In this document: positions 1 through 7,553 of the stretch, in pieces | How positions within the stretch are numbered: position 1 is the first letter of the stretch | How the letters are laid out: each line of letters starts with the position of its first letter | Assembly (NCBI GenBank): GCA_934249215.1 | Contig: CAKQKN010000153.1 | Span: 1-16,409 of the forward strand | Direction of reading: 5' to 3' | Source: an uncultured Clostridia bacterium | Lineage (GTDB): Bacteria; Bacillota; Clostridia; Christensenellales; Borkfalkiaceae | DNA length: 16,409 nt | Translations under genes and position numbers: made by a program | The notes under the pieces: model-generated | Databases searched by the model: none | The model's input: the letters and a program-made list of their open reading frames with translations, nothing else | Told to the model about the DNA's origin: nothing

Positions 1-1735
1 TAGCCGAACTCGACTTGACGATCATATAGATTTTCGTCGTATTTACCGCAGTTTTCAGTTCGATATTGGTTTTGTTTGCATGAATAACGCCGTTTTCGTC
101 CTTGGTCGCGTTTGCGTTAGTATCCCAGGAAGCCGCCGCAAGTTCATAAGAAAGCGCGGTCTTGCCGTCTGCTTTTGCCAGAATTTCGGAAGGCACTACG
201 TCCTCGCTAACGGGATCGGTATAAATTCCATACACCGTGAACGAGTCGGGACAACCCTTATAAAAATGAATATGGAAGCCGCCGATCTTTGCGGTTTTGT
301 CGCCGGTGTAGTTTGCGAACTCGGTCAGATTAAGTTCGACGAGCGAATATCCCGCTTCGAAAGTGGGTTCGGCAGTATATCTTACCGAAGTCTGCATATT
401 ATTAAGGACATCAACCCAACCGCTCTTACCCTCGATCGCGAATCTCACCATAGCGGTGACATTTGCGCTCGATTTCACGAGCATATAGACCTTTTTCGAA
501 TTTACGGAAGCGAGGAACTCGAGGTTTACGCCCTCTGCAACGACGACGCCGTTTTCCGTGTATACGTTTTCGTTGTTCGTCATATAGCTTGCCGCAGCGA
601 GCGTATATTCGAGCGCGACTTTGCCTTCAACCCCGCTCATAACCGATTCGGGAACGTCGTCCGCCGAAACGGGTTCGGTATGATAGAAACCGCAAATTTC
701 GATCTCGCCGTCGAACATAACGTGAACGCCGGTGATCGCTTCGGTAGTTTCGCCGGTATAATCGGGCGACAACTCGAAAGCGACGGGAAGAATGGAATAG
801 CCCTCGGGAACGGACAACGCCTTGAAATACTTATATCCGCTTGCAGGTTCGTTCACGATTTTTTCGTAAGTGTTGTTGCCTTTGACGGCGAAACGCAGAT
901 ACATATTCGTCGCGGTCGAACTCTTCACGACGACGTAAGTGCGCGCGTGAACGAGATCGTCGCTTTCGATCATTATATAATCGCCGTTTGCGGAAATAAC
1001 GCCCGCGGGCGAAAGTTTGACGTTTGCGGTGTTGGTTTTGTAGCCCGCGCTTTCTGTAAGCGTGAATTCGTTCACTCTCACAAGCCCGTTTGCTTTCGCC
1101 ACGATCGCTTCGGGAACGCCGTAGAGCGGATCGTCGGTTACGATCGAGAAATCATAAGTCTCTCTGTTACCGTAATAGTTGCGGGTTGTAGCAACGACGG
1201 CGGTCGCTCTGTATTTGCCGACTTCTTCGGGCGCTTCGGCGCTCTCTTCATAATCGGTTCCGTCGAGCCCGACGTAGGTGTAAGACACCGCTCCGCCGCT
1301 CACGTTCTTTTCCACAACGGGCGCGATCGTTCCCTGTCCTACGATAATGTCCGCGACCGTGAACGAAAACTCGTTCGCCGCTTTTTCGATCTCGAGTTCG
1401 ACCGTCTTTTCGAAAGCGTTGAACTTGCTGTCCGCCGCGTAAGAAAGTTTCGCGACGTAAGTTCCCGCATCTGCGGGCGCAGTCGCGCTTTCGGCGTATT
1501 CGGTTTCGCCGCTGCCCGTATAAGTAACAGTCAAAGCGGCTTCCGTGCCCTCGTAAGCGACGGTAAGCGGACTTCCGTCATAAGTCTTTTTGATTTTTCC
1601 GTCCTGCTCGCCCGTGATCGTAACGGCAATATCCGACGGTTTGTCGGGGTAATCGGATATGCAGGCAACGGAAACGCATGCGGCAACGATCGTAAGCATT
1701 ATGCAAACGAAGATTTTTGCCAATTTGGTTTTCAT
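1..1735 (-). CDS. Repeat-containing surface lipoprotein, 3' end outside window
   Basis: Reading leftwards from ATG at 1733-1735, the frame stays open to the window edge (578 residues), so the C-terminus is missing. A strong AAAGGAGGG site precedes the start. The N-terminus has lysines, a hydrophobic stretch and two candidate lipidation cysteines, Cys20 (VAAC) and Cys25 (SVAC); the S-x-A-C form resembles the other lipoproteins here. Residues about 33-195 hold two Ig/MBG-like units, each with an APxxxGxY pattern (APADAGTY, APEEVGKY). From about residue 206 come three copies of a 153-154-residue module, the third truncated, each opening with VPxxI/V and containing a YxxVKSS strand; the complete ones end near a GFxxxxPVS segment. 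No catalytic domain is visible. As the last visible gene of the operon it is probably a cell-surface glycan-binding or spacer protein. The function is inferred from architecture only; the module family is not recognised. Confidence 0.85.
   Translation of the reverse strand, partial: MKTKLAKIFVCIMLTIVAACVSVACISDYPDKPSDIAVTITGEQDGKIKKTYDGSPLTVAYEGTEAALTVTYTGSGETEYAESATAPADAGTYVAKLSYAADSKFNAFEKTVELEIEKAANEFSFTVADIIVGQGTIAPVVEKNVSGGAVSYTYVGLDGTDYEESAEAPEEVGKYRATAVVATTRNYYGNRETYDFSIVTDDPLYGVPEAIVAKANGLVRVNEFTLTESAGYKTNTANVKLSPAGVISANGDYIMIESDDLVHARTYVVVKSSTATNMYLRFAVKGNNTYEKIVNEPASGYKYFKALSVPEGYSILPVAFELSPDYTGETTEAITGVHVMFDGEIEICGFYHTEPVSADDVPESVMSGVEGKVALEYTLAAASYMTNNENVYTENGVVVAEGVNLEFLASVNSKKVYMLVKSSANVTAMVRFAIEGKSGWVDVLNNMQTSVRYTAEPTFEAGYSLVELNLTEFANYTGDKTAKIGGFHIHFYKGCPDSFTVYGIYTDPVSEDVVPSEILAKADGKTALSYELAAASWDTNANATKDENGVIHANKTNIELKTAVNTTKIYMIVKSSSA
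2..196 (-). repeat. Module repeat 3 (partial) of the leftmost lipoprotein
   Basis: Third unit, starting at VPSEILAK and cut by the window edge after 65 codons. LSYELAAASWDTNANATKDE and KIYMIVKSSSA match unit 2 closely, including the L-x-Y-x-L-A-A-A-S segment. Confidence 0.7.
197..655 (-). repeat. Module repeat 2 of the leftmost lipoprotein
   Basis: Second unit, 153 codons, starting at VPESVMSG. It contains LEYTLAAASYMTNNENVY, VYMLVKSSANVTAMVRFAIE and IGGFHIHFYKG. It is clearly related to units 1 and 3 at protein level; no near-identical DNA repeat was noticed. Confidence 0.75.
656..1117 (-). repeat. Module repeat 1 of the leftmost lipoprotein
   Basis: First of three protein-level tandem units (154 codons), starting at the VPEAIVAK segment. 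It contains YVVVKSSTATNMYLRFAVKG and closes with ITGVHVMFDG and ICGFYHTEPVS. It aligns with the next unit at VPxxI/V, the YxxVKSS strand, R-F-A-V/I-x-G and G-x-H-x-x-F. The composition suggests a beta-sandwich. Confidence 0.75.
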
Positions 1736-1755
1736 AATTCCCTCCTTTAAACTTT

Positions 1756-1769
1756 CGGGCTTTCGCCCG
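1756..1769 (-). other. Intercistronic GAAA-tetraloop hairpin
   Basis: On the minus-strand transcript, CGGGC-GAAA-GCCCG forms a perfect 5-bp stem with a GNRA loop, three bases after the stop codon of the barrel paralogue and just before the AAAGGAGGG site of the next gene. No U-run follows in the direction of transcription, so it is not a canonical terminator for this operon. An mRNA processing or stability element is possible. On the plus strand it is followed by TTTTTATTT, but no plus-strand gene ends here. Confidence 0.5.
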
Positions 1770-1772
1770 TTT

Positions 1773-2666
1773 TTATTTCGAGCAGATTTCTCTGCCGATT
1801 CTCTCGATTTCTTTTTCGAGCGTCACCCAATGCTCGTCGCCGGGATATTTCCCGAGAAGATGCTCGAGCGCGATATTCCCTATCTGTTCGGTTTCGGACT
1901 TCGCGACGCTATAGCTGTAACACATAAGCCCGCCGGGGTTCTTCTCTTTTTTCAGAAGTTCGTATAGTCCGTTTAAATGATCGACTGCGTGCTGTTCCTT
2001 TTTATCCCCGCGATAGTTCATAATGCAGGGCGTCTGCCAGATGCGCACGTCGTCGCGGTTGCCGAGCCGCTTTTTCATCTGCTCGGTAATGTAAGCGTAT
2101 TTTTCGTCGAACGCGTGATACATGTCGAACCCCGCGTCGGTAATGAAACGCCCCGCTTTTTCGTCGATGACGGGAACGCCGTCCATCGTCCATATATCTG
2201 GCGCGACGCCCGCCACCGAAAAGCATACGTAAATCCGCTTGCCGAAAAGCGCGGTCAGAAAACGCGTCACCTCTTCGAAATCGTCGAGCGCGACTCCGCA
2301 CAGGAACGGCTCGTCGATATAAAACCCGTCGATCGCCTCGTAAAACGGCTTATCTTTAAGCCCGTCCTTGAGTTTCACGAAGTTTTCTCTCCAGCCCTTT
2401 TTAAGAACGGTTTTCGGGCCTTCCGCAAAACTTTCGCCGACGTCTACGATCCCCTGACCGTCAACGCGCTCGAAAGCGAGCTGATAAAAATAAAGAAAAC
2501 AGGTCTTTTTCGCGTTCGCGATAAGATTGAAACACTCGGTCGCTTCTTTCGAAAAATAATCGTCGTTATACACGAGGAAGGTGTTCACGTAGTCGCAACC
2601 GACGAACTTTTTGAAAGTGTCCTTGGTTTTTTCCGAATAATGTACTCCGAATAATCCGAACTGCAT
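1773..2666 (-). CDS. Cytoplasmic barrel-fold protein with DEP motif, paralogue of the upstream lipoprotein domain
   Basis: This 297-residue protein has no signal peptide or membrane segment and should be cytoplasmic. It starts at ATG 2666 with AAGGAG six bases upstream, overlapping the stop of the preceding gene (gap 9 bases), which suggests translational coupling. The whole chain aligns by eye with residues about 52-305 of that neighbour: LFG at the N-terminus, GFYIDEP (residues 114-120) against GFHIDEP, AGRFITDAGFDMY (171-183) against AGKYITDVSFDLY, and EQIGNI against EQLGNI. Alternating hydrophobic strands and helices fit a (beta/alpha)8 barrel. The Asp-Glu-Pro end of a predicted strand resembles the Asn-Glu-Pro acid/base motif of clan GH-A glycosidases, so a glycosidase is a reasonable guess, but no second catalytic acid is obvious. 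No named family is recognised. Confidence 0.85.
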   Translation of the reverse strand: MQFGLFGVHYSEKTKDTFKKFVGCDYVNTFLVYNDDYFSKEATECFNLIANAKKTCFLYFYQLAFERVDGQGIVDVGESFAEGPKTVLKKGWRENFVKLKDGLKDKPFYEAIDGFYIDEPFLCGVALDDFEEVTRFLTALFGKRIYVCFSVAGVAPDIWTMDGVPVIDEKAGRFITDAGFDMYHAFDEKYAYITEQMKKRLGNRDDVRIWQTPCIMNYRGDKKEQHAVDHLNGLYELLKKEKNPGGLMCYSYSVAKSETEQIGNIALEHLLGKYPGDEHWVTLEKEIERIGREICSK

Positions 2667-2675
2667 ATTGACTCC

Positions 2676-4715
2676 TTATAACGTGATCAGATAAATATCG
2701 TCCATATAAAAGCTTGCGGGCTTCTGGGTCGTGAACGTGAGCATGATGACCGATTCGAGTTTGACGTCGTTCGCCATATCCCCGAGGTCGAAAACGAGTT
2801 TCGTCCAGTTGTGGGCTTTCGCACTGCAAACGGTGTTGCTCGCGTTGCCCGCCCAGTCGCGGGCGGAGAACGAAAGGCGAATGTCGTCGATGTCCTCTTC
2901 GGCATAAATCCAGGCTTCGAGGTATTTCGCGTCAACCATATCGGGGCTTGCGCCGAGTTCGCACGTGTTGGTATAGAAGAAATAACGATATCCGTCGTCC
3001 GCCTTAGTGCCGGTTTTCGTTCCGTCGATATACGCCGACTGATTGCCCGAATGTTTCTTGTTCCCCGCGATCACGAAGTGCGACCAGTTGTCAGCTTTTT
3101 CGTTTTCGAAAAGGAAAAGCGCCTTTTCTTTATACGTCGCTATCGGCACGATAAACGGCGATTTGTCGCCCTCTTTGAAATAAACGCAATAGGGATGCTC
3201 ACTTCTCACGACGAGATTCGTAACGTCGATCTCGAAATTCTTCTCATACGGCTGATAGTTCACGCCGTCGAGCGAATAACTAAGCCCGCTCTGCGCGACC
3301 GAAATATAACTGTGCGCGGGCGAATAGACTTTCTTTATCCTCGCTTCGGAAATGAGCGTTTTCGTCGAGGGCACGATCTCGAAATCGGCGGAAATCGTCT
3401 TTTCCGCGCGATATTTACTTGCGGGAAGAGTCGCTTCCATGCGATATTTGCCGACCGCCGAGGGCGCAACCGCGCTCACGATCTGCGTGTCTTTCTCGAT
3501 GAATTTGTAGTTATATTTAAGATAGCTCGGATAAACCGCGGGATATTGCTCTCCGCTGTTATATTCGAACACGCGGTTTTCGTCGACCGAAAGCTCGGTA
3601 TCGATAAGCCCCGCGTTTTCGGCGTTGCGCGCTTTTATGTCGCTCCCGACTTTCCCGATCGTGTCGAGAAGTTTCGTCCAGGGTTTATACCCGCCGTTTA
3701 TGGGGTTGTCGTTCTCGTCGTAAAACTTTGCGTAAGCAAGCGACCACGGTTTCTTTCTGCTCTTCCAGGTCTTGAATTCCTCGACGCTCACCGTCATATC
3801 GAGAAAACCGATATTGCCGAGCTGTTCGAGATCCCACGAAAAGGTGTTCGCGGTGTAAAGGAGCATTCCGCAACCGCCGTCCGTCTTTTTCATGAGCTCG
3901 TAAAACTTTTCGATATGCTCTATGCACTGATCCTCGGTCGAGCTCAGAACGTAAAACATACACATCGGGATCGTCCAGAAATATTTGTTTTCGCCCTTAA
4001 ACATTTCCACCATGTTCTCGTACGTTTCGAGAATGGTGTCGTTAAGCTGACCGTAAAGGTCGAACGACACGTCGGTGATATACTTGCCCGCTTCGCGCGT
4101 CATTCTCGGCTGAATCGACGGAATGTCCTCGTTGAACGCAAACCCCGCGAAGTTGACGTAAAATCTCTTTTCGGGAAACACGAAATTAAAGGCTTTCGAG
4201 CCGTTTTCGAGATCTTCGAGCGACATTCCCGCAAGCAACGGTTCATCGATATGGAACCCGAGCATCGCGTCGTACCAGGTTTTGCCCGCACAGCGCGCGC
4301 GGACGTCGTTAAGCCGCTTATACGCGTCTTTTCTCATAACGTAACCCGTGCCGGAGTAAGTCCACACGACGTCCATCGCGTAAAACCAGAATTTCTTGCC
4401 CTTTTCGTAAACGGCGTTGCAATATCTGTCGAGATCGCTTTCGTCCGAATAGATCGGGAAGAGGAAAACGTTATAGTTATCGCTGCCCAGCGCGTCGTAA
4501 AACCGCTGAACGTTGACGGGGTCCTGATCGGGCGAAATGCCGAACAGCCCGAGATATAAATTGTCGTCCTCGCGCTCCGAAACGGGCGTTACGTTTCCGC
4601 CGCCCGACGAGCTTCCCGAGGAATTTCCCGAGTCTGCCGGGGTTTTGCAAGCCGCCGAAAACGCGAACGACAGAGAAAGAACCAGAAGCAACAATAAGCT
4701 TATCGTCTTTTTCAT
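2676..4715 (-). CDS. Lipoprotein with DEP-motif barrel domain, Ig-like linker and C-terminal carbohydrate-binding-like domain
   Basis: 679 residues. Lysines, a leucine-rich hydrophobic stretch and SAAC place lipidation at Cys23, followed by a Ser/Gly tether (about 29-41). Residues about 52-310 form a barrel-like domain paralogous to the next gene, with GFHIDEP (153-159; Asp157-Glu158-Pro159) and ITDVSFDLY (213-221; Asp215, Asp219). Residues about 330-520 look like Ig-like beta domains (APSAVGKYRMEA is typical). Residues about 530-679 resemble a jelly-roll carbohydrate-binding module, ending in the usual FYMDDIYL strand. ATG 4715 is preceded by GAGGAGG; the gap to the gene before is 13 bases. 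This is the only exported protein in the window with a plausible catalytic domain, so it may be a surface glycan-cleaving enzyme feeding the transporter. The enzymatic role is inference; a pure binding protein is the alternative. Confidence 0.87.
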   Translation of the reverse strand: MKKTISLLLLLVLSLSFAFSAACKTPADSGNSSGSSSGGGNVTPVSEREDDNLYLGLFGISPDQDPVNVQRFYDALGSDNYNVFLFPIYSDESDLDRYCNAVYEKGKKFWFYAMDVVWTYSGTGYVMRKDAYKRLNDVRARCAGKTWYDAMLGFHIDEPLLAGMSLEDLENGSKAFNFVFPEKRFYVNFAGFAFNEDIPSIQPRMTREAGKYITDVSFDLYGQLNDTILETYENMVEMFKGENKYFWTIPMCMFYVLSSTEDQCIEHIEKFYELMKKTDGGCGMLLYTANTFSWDLEQLGNIGFLDMTVSVEEFKTWKSRKKPWSLAYAKFYDENDNPINGGYKPWTKLLDTIGKVGSDIKARNAENAGLIDTELSVDENRVFEYNSGEQYPAVYPSYLKYNYKFIEKDTQIVSAVAPSAVGKYRMEATLPASKYRAEKTISADFEIVPSTKTLISEARIKKVYSPAHSYISVAQSGLSYSLDGVNYQPYEKNFEIDVTNLVVRSEHPYCVYFKEGDKSPFIVPIATYKEKALFLFENEKADNWSHFVIAGNKKHSGNQSAYIDGTKTGTKADDGYRYFFYTNTCELGASPDMVDAKYLEAWIYAEEDIDDIRLSFSARDWAGNASNTVCSAKAHNWTKLVFDLGDMANDVKLESVIMLTFTTQKPASFYMDDIYLITL

Positions 4716-4728
4716 CTTATTTTCCTCC

Positions 4729-7533
4729 TCAATAGCCGAGCGTTATGTCGTCGATATAGACGTTCACGCCCTTTCTTATTGCGCCGTTGTCGACGCTCAT
4801 CACCGAGAACATCGTGATATAGTCGTTGTTCTGCGCCGCCCACAGCGAGCCGCCGAGATTTACGGTATACCCCGCAAAAATCACGCCGCCGAGCACGGTT
4901 TCATAGTCCTCTCTTTCAATACGTACTTCCACCCAGCGATTGCTTTCGACACGCTGACTAAGACTGCCCGTAACGAACGATTTGTCCCTTTCGTCGATCC
5001 AGTCGGCATACTGCGTCTTTTTGATATAGAACTGCGTCGATTCTTTCTCGTCCTCGATATAAATTCTGAACGAGAAATATTTGCTCTTCGAAATGTCGTC
5101 CGCAAGACTGTCGGCGGTGAGTCCGAATTTGAGTTCTCTCGTCCCGTCGTTGACGTTGGAGAAAACCGCCGAATACTTGCCCGAATAAGCGAACTTGTCG
5201 GAAAGCGAGAAGTCGGACACTTCGCCGTAATAATACGTCGTGGACTGCATCATCGAGATATCCTTGTCCTCGAAATCGGCGACGACGCCGATCTTGCCTT
5301 TCGGATAGACGATGAGCGTACATTCGTACATCGCGTTCGAACTCGTCTGCTCGTCGTTCACGAGAAAAATGATTCCGTATTTTCCGCTCGCGGACGGAAC
5401 GAATTCGTCCTTACCCTCGACGACGAGTTTACCAGAGGGATCGTTTACGTAAATATACGGCTTGACGGAAGAGTCCTTCACCCCGTGATTCCATATCTCG
5501 GGAAGCATGTCGAAGCGGTAAGTCGTGCCGACTTCGCCGGGACTCAACAAGAATTTCGAGTTCGGCGAAATGAGAATCTGCTCGGTCACGTTTATCGTTC
5601 TTTCCGAAGTACAGAGAACGTTTCCGTTTTTATACCTCAAAGTCACCGTGTGAATACCCGGAAGCACGGGAACGAAATACCGTCCGTCCGTGACCTTGAC
5701 CGTTCTGTTTCTCTTGTCCTTGACCGAAACGACTTCCGCTTTCTCCGCAAGGCGGTTCGAATCGAAATCGTAAAGCGCAAGGTCTATTTCGTAAGTAGTG
5801 TTCGCGGCGTACATAACGCCCTCGCCGGTCGCGGAATCATATTCGTTTTCGCAAACCGTGGGCGCGAACACGACCTCTTCTTCGTCGCCCTCACCGATAA
5901 GACGGATATCGTCGATGAAGAAATCGCAGTTGAGTTTGGAATGGGTTTCGAAATCATAGAAGAGAAGATCGCTATGCGCGAAATCGCCTATGAAATCCTC
6001 GGCGCGGAAAACGCACTGATTCCAGCAAAGGGGCGAAAGAGCGACCGTTTTTCCGCAAGAGGTGAGTTCCGCCGTCACGACGGCGTTCGAACCGTTGTAT
6101 ATCCACATCGACAGATATTTCTTGCCGTCCGCGTTTCTGAACGGGAAACTGTCGGTAAGCGATATCGCCACGGTGTTGACGCCCGACGAGGTGACCTTAT
6201 ACGCGCCCTTGTTGCCGTTTTCGGCGGGTTTATATCTGTCCGTACTCATTCCGACGAATATTCCGGAAGCGCCCGGGCTCAATTCGAACAAACCGCTCTG
6301 ATCGGTCGAGAAGTCCGCGATCAGCCCCGCCACCGCGTTGGAATAAAGATTCTTTTCGACGACGAGCAAGTTTTTCACGCCGCCGGAAGTAAGAGTGAAT
6401 TCATACGTTATCTTATATTCGCCGACCGCCGACGGAATAAACTTCAGGTCGGTCACGGCGCATGCGTTCCCGCTCGGATCTTCGACGGATACAGCACAGT
6501 CCGCCTCCGCGACGAGTTCGTCGGAGCCGACCTTTTTAAGTTCGGGAACGGTTATTTCATACTCACGCCCGACCGTCGCCACGCCGAGATAAAATTCCTC
6601 GCATTCGCCGAACGCGACCGTGAATTCCTTGCGCAGAACGTTGACGATCCCGTCGTAAACGTATTCGCATTCGTAAACGTATTTTCCGCAGACCGAAACG
6701 TTCATAACGCCGTCGCTTACGGACACGGCCTTTCCGTTTTCGTCCGTAACGCGTTTAGCGCAGTTTTCGTTCGCCCCCGCGATTCTGTACCCCGCGGGCG
6801 AGAAAACGCAGACGTCCGGGAGCCTGTAATCTTTTCCGACCTCGACCGTCGGCATTTTGTCGATAATTATCGAATCGACCTCGAGCGCCATTTCGCATTC
6901 GCCCTTTCCGCCCTCTTTATAAAGGCGGATATCGTCGATATACGCGTCGTAGTTCACGACCGCGCCGAAATCCTTGCCCGTCGCCATAAGGACGAACTTG
7001 TTGAACGAAAGATTATACTGAATGACGCCGAAAGCGTCCGAGCCTTTTAAAATTTTGACCTGCGTCCATTCGCCTTTCGAAATTCCGCCGCAAATAATTT
7101 CGCCCTTGCCGTCCGAATATACCGCGGTATTCGTGAGCGCGAGCGTGCCGTCGAAATCGGAATACAGCCAAAAACTCAGGAAATCGTAATCGGTAATCAC
7201 TTTTTCCTTTATGTTTTCGCTGAACCCGAACTCGGCGCTTGCAAAGCGGGAAACGGACAATTTAAGCGAGCCGTTGCCCGTGCGCACGTATTTCTTTTCG
7301 GCATTCATCGAAAGTTCGACGCCGTTGCCGCTTTCGATCACGTACGCGGAATCTTCGTCCTCGAATCCCGTGATCGCGCTGACGGAAATCGTCGGGGCGG
7401 TCGAGGAACTCGAATTTCCGTTTCCTCCGGATCCGGACGACGAATCGTCGGATGATTTTTTACACGCGACGAATAACGACAGAGAAACTATCGTAACGAC
7501 GCTTAAAACGATCGTAATTAACCTTTTTATCAT
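4729..7533 (-). CDS. Large multi-module surface lipoprotein (three carbohydrate-binding-like domains with Ig-like linkers)
   Basis: The start is ATG 7533 (934 residues): the protein then opens with MIKRLITIVL, a hydrophobic stretch and FVAC (lipid Cys24), and AAAGGGAG lies three bases upstream. The same frame is open to 7596, but that would put 21 charged residues before the signal peptide. After a Ser/Gly tether (27-44) come three jelly-roll-like modules at about 52-206, 402-546 and 748-933, each beginning near a GFEDE/ADFST/ADFED segment and ending in YIDDIRL, FIDDIRL or YIDDITL. Between them (about 215-400 and 555-745) are Ig-like domains with SAxGxY turns (SAVGEY, SASGKY). No catalytic domain is visible. 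It follows the sugar-binding lipoprotein by 20 bases, so a role in holding glycan at the surface is likely. Ligand unknown. Confidence 0.87.
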   Translation of the reverse strand: MIKRLITIVLSVVTIVSLSLFVACKKSSDDSSSGSGGNGNSSSSTAPTISVSAITGFEDEDSAYVIESGNGVELSMNAEKKYVRTGNGSLKLSVSRFASAEFGFSENIKEKVITDYDFLSFWLYSDFDGTLALTNTAVYSDGKGEIICGGISKGEWTQVKILKGSDAFGVIQYNLSFNKFVLMATGKDFGAVVNYDAYIDDIRLYKEGGKGECEMALEVDSIIIDKMPTVEVGKDYRLPDVCVFSPAGYRIAGANENCAKRVTDENGKAVSVSDGVMNVSVCGKYVYECEYVYDGIVNVLRKEFTVAFGECEEFYLGVATVGREYEITVPELKKVGSDELVAEADCAVSVEDPSGNACAVTDLKFIPSAVGEYKITYEFTLTSGGVKNLLVVEKNLYSNAVAGLIADFSTDQSGLFELSPGASGIFVGMSTDRYKPAENGNKGAYKVTSSGVNTVAISLTDSFPFRNADGKKYLSMWIYNGSNAVVTAELTSCGKTVALSPLCWNQCVFRAEDFIGDFAHSDLLFYDFETHSKLNCDFFIDDIRLIGEGDEEEVVFAPTVCENEYDSATGEGVMYAANTTYEIDLALYDFDSNRLAEKAEVVSVKDKRNRTVKVTDGRYFVPVLPGIHTVTLRYKNGNVLCTSERTINVTEQILISPNSKFLLSPGEVGTTYRFDMLPEIWNHGVKDSSVKPYIYVNDPSGKLVVEGKDEFVPSASGKYGIIFLVNDEQTSSNAMYECTLIVYPKGKIGVVADFEDKDISMMQSTTYYYGEVSDFSLSDKFAYSGKYSAVFSNVNDGTRELKFGLTADSLADDISKSKYFSFRIYIEDEKESTQFYIKKTQYADWIDERDKSFVTGSLSQRVESNRWVEVRIEREDYETVLGGVIFAGYTVNLGGSLWAAQNNDYITMFSVMSVDNGAIRKGVNVYIDDITLGY

Positions 7534-7553
7534 GATCTCCCTTTCCTTTTTCG

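Noticed and set aside
1756..1774. Rho-independent terminator for the minus-strand operon
   Set aside because: The T-run is on the plus-strand side of the hairpin; on the minus strand the stem is followed by AAAGTTTAAAGG and another gene of the operon.
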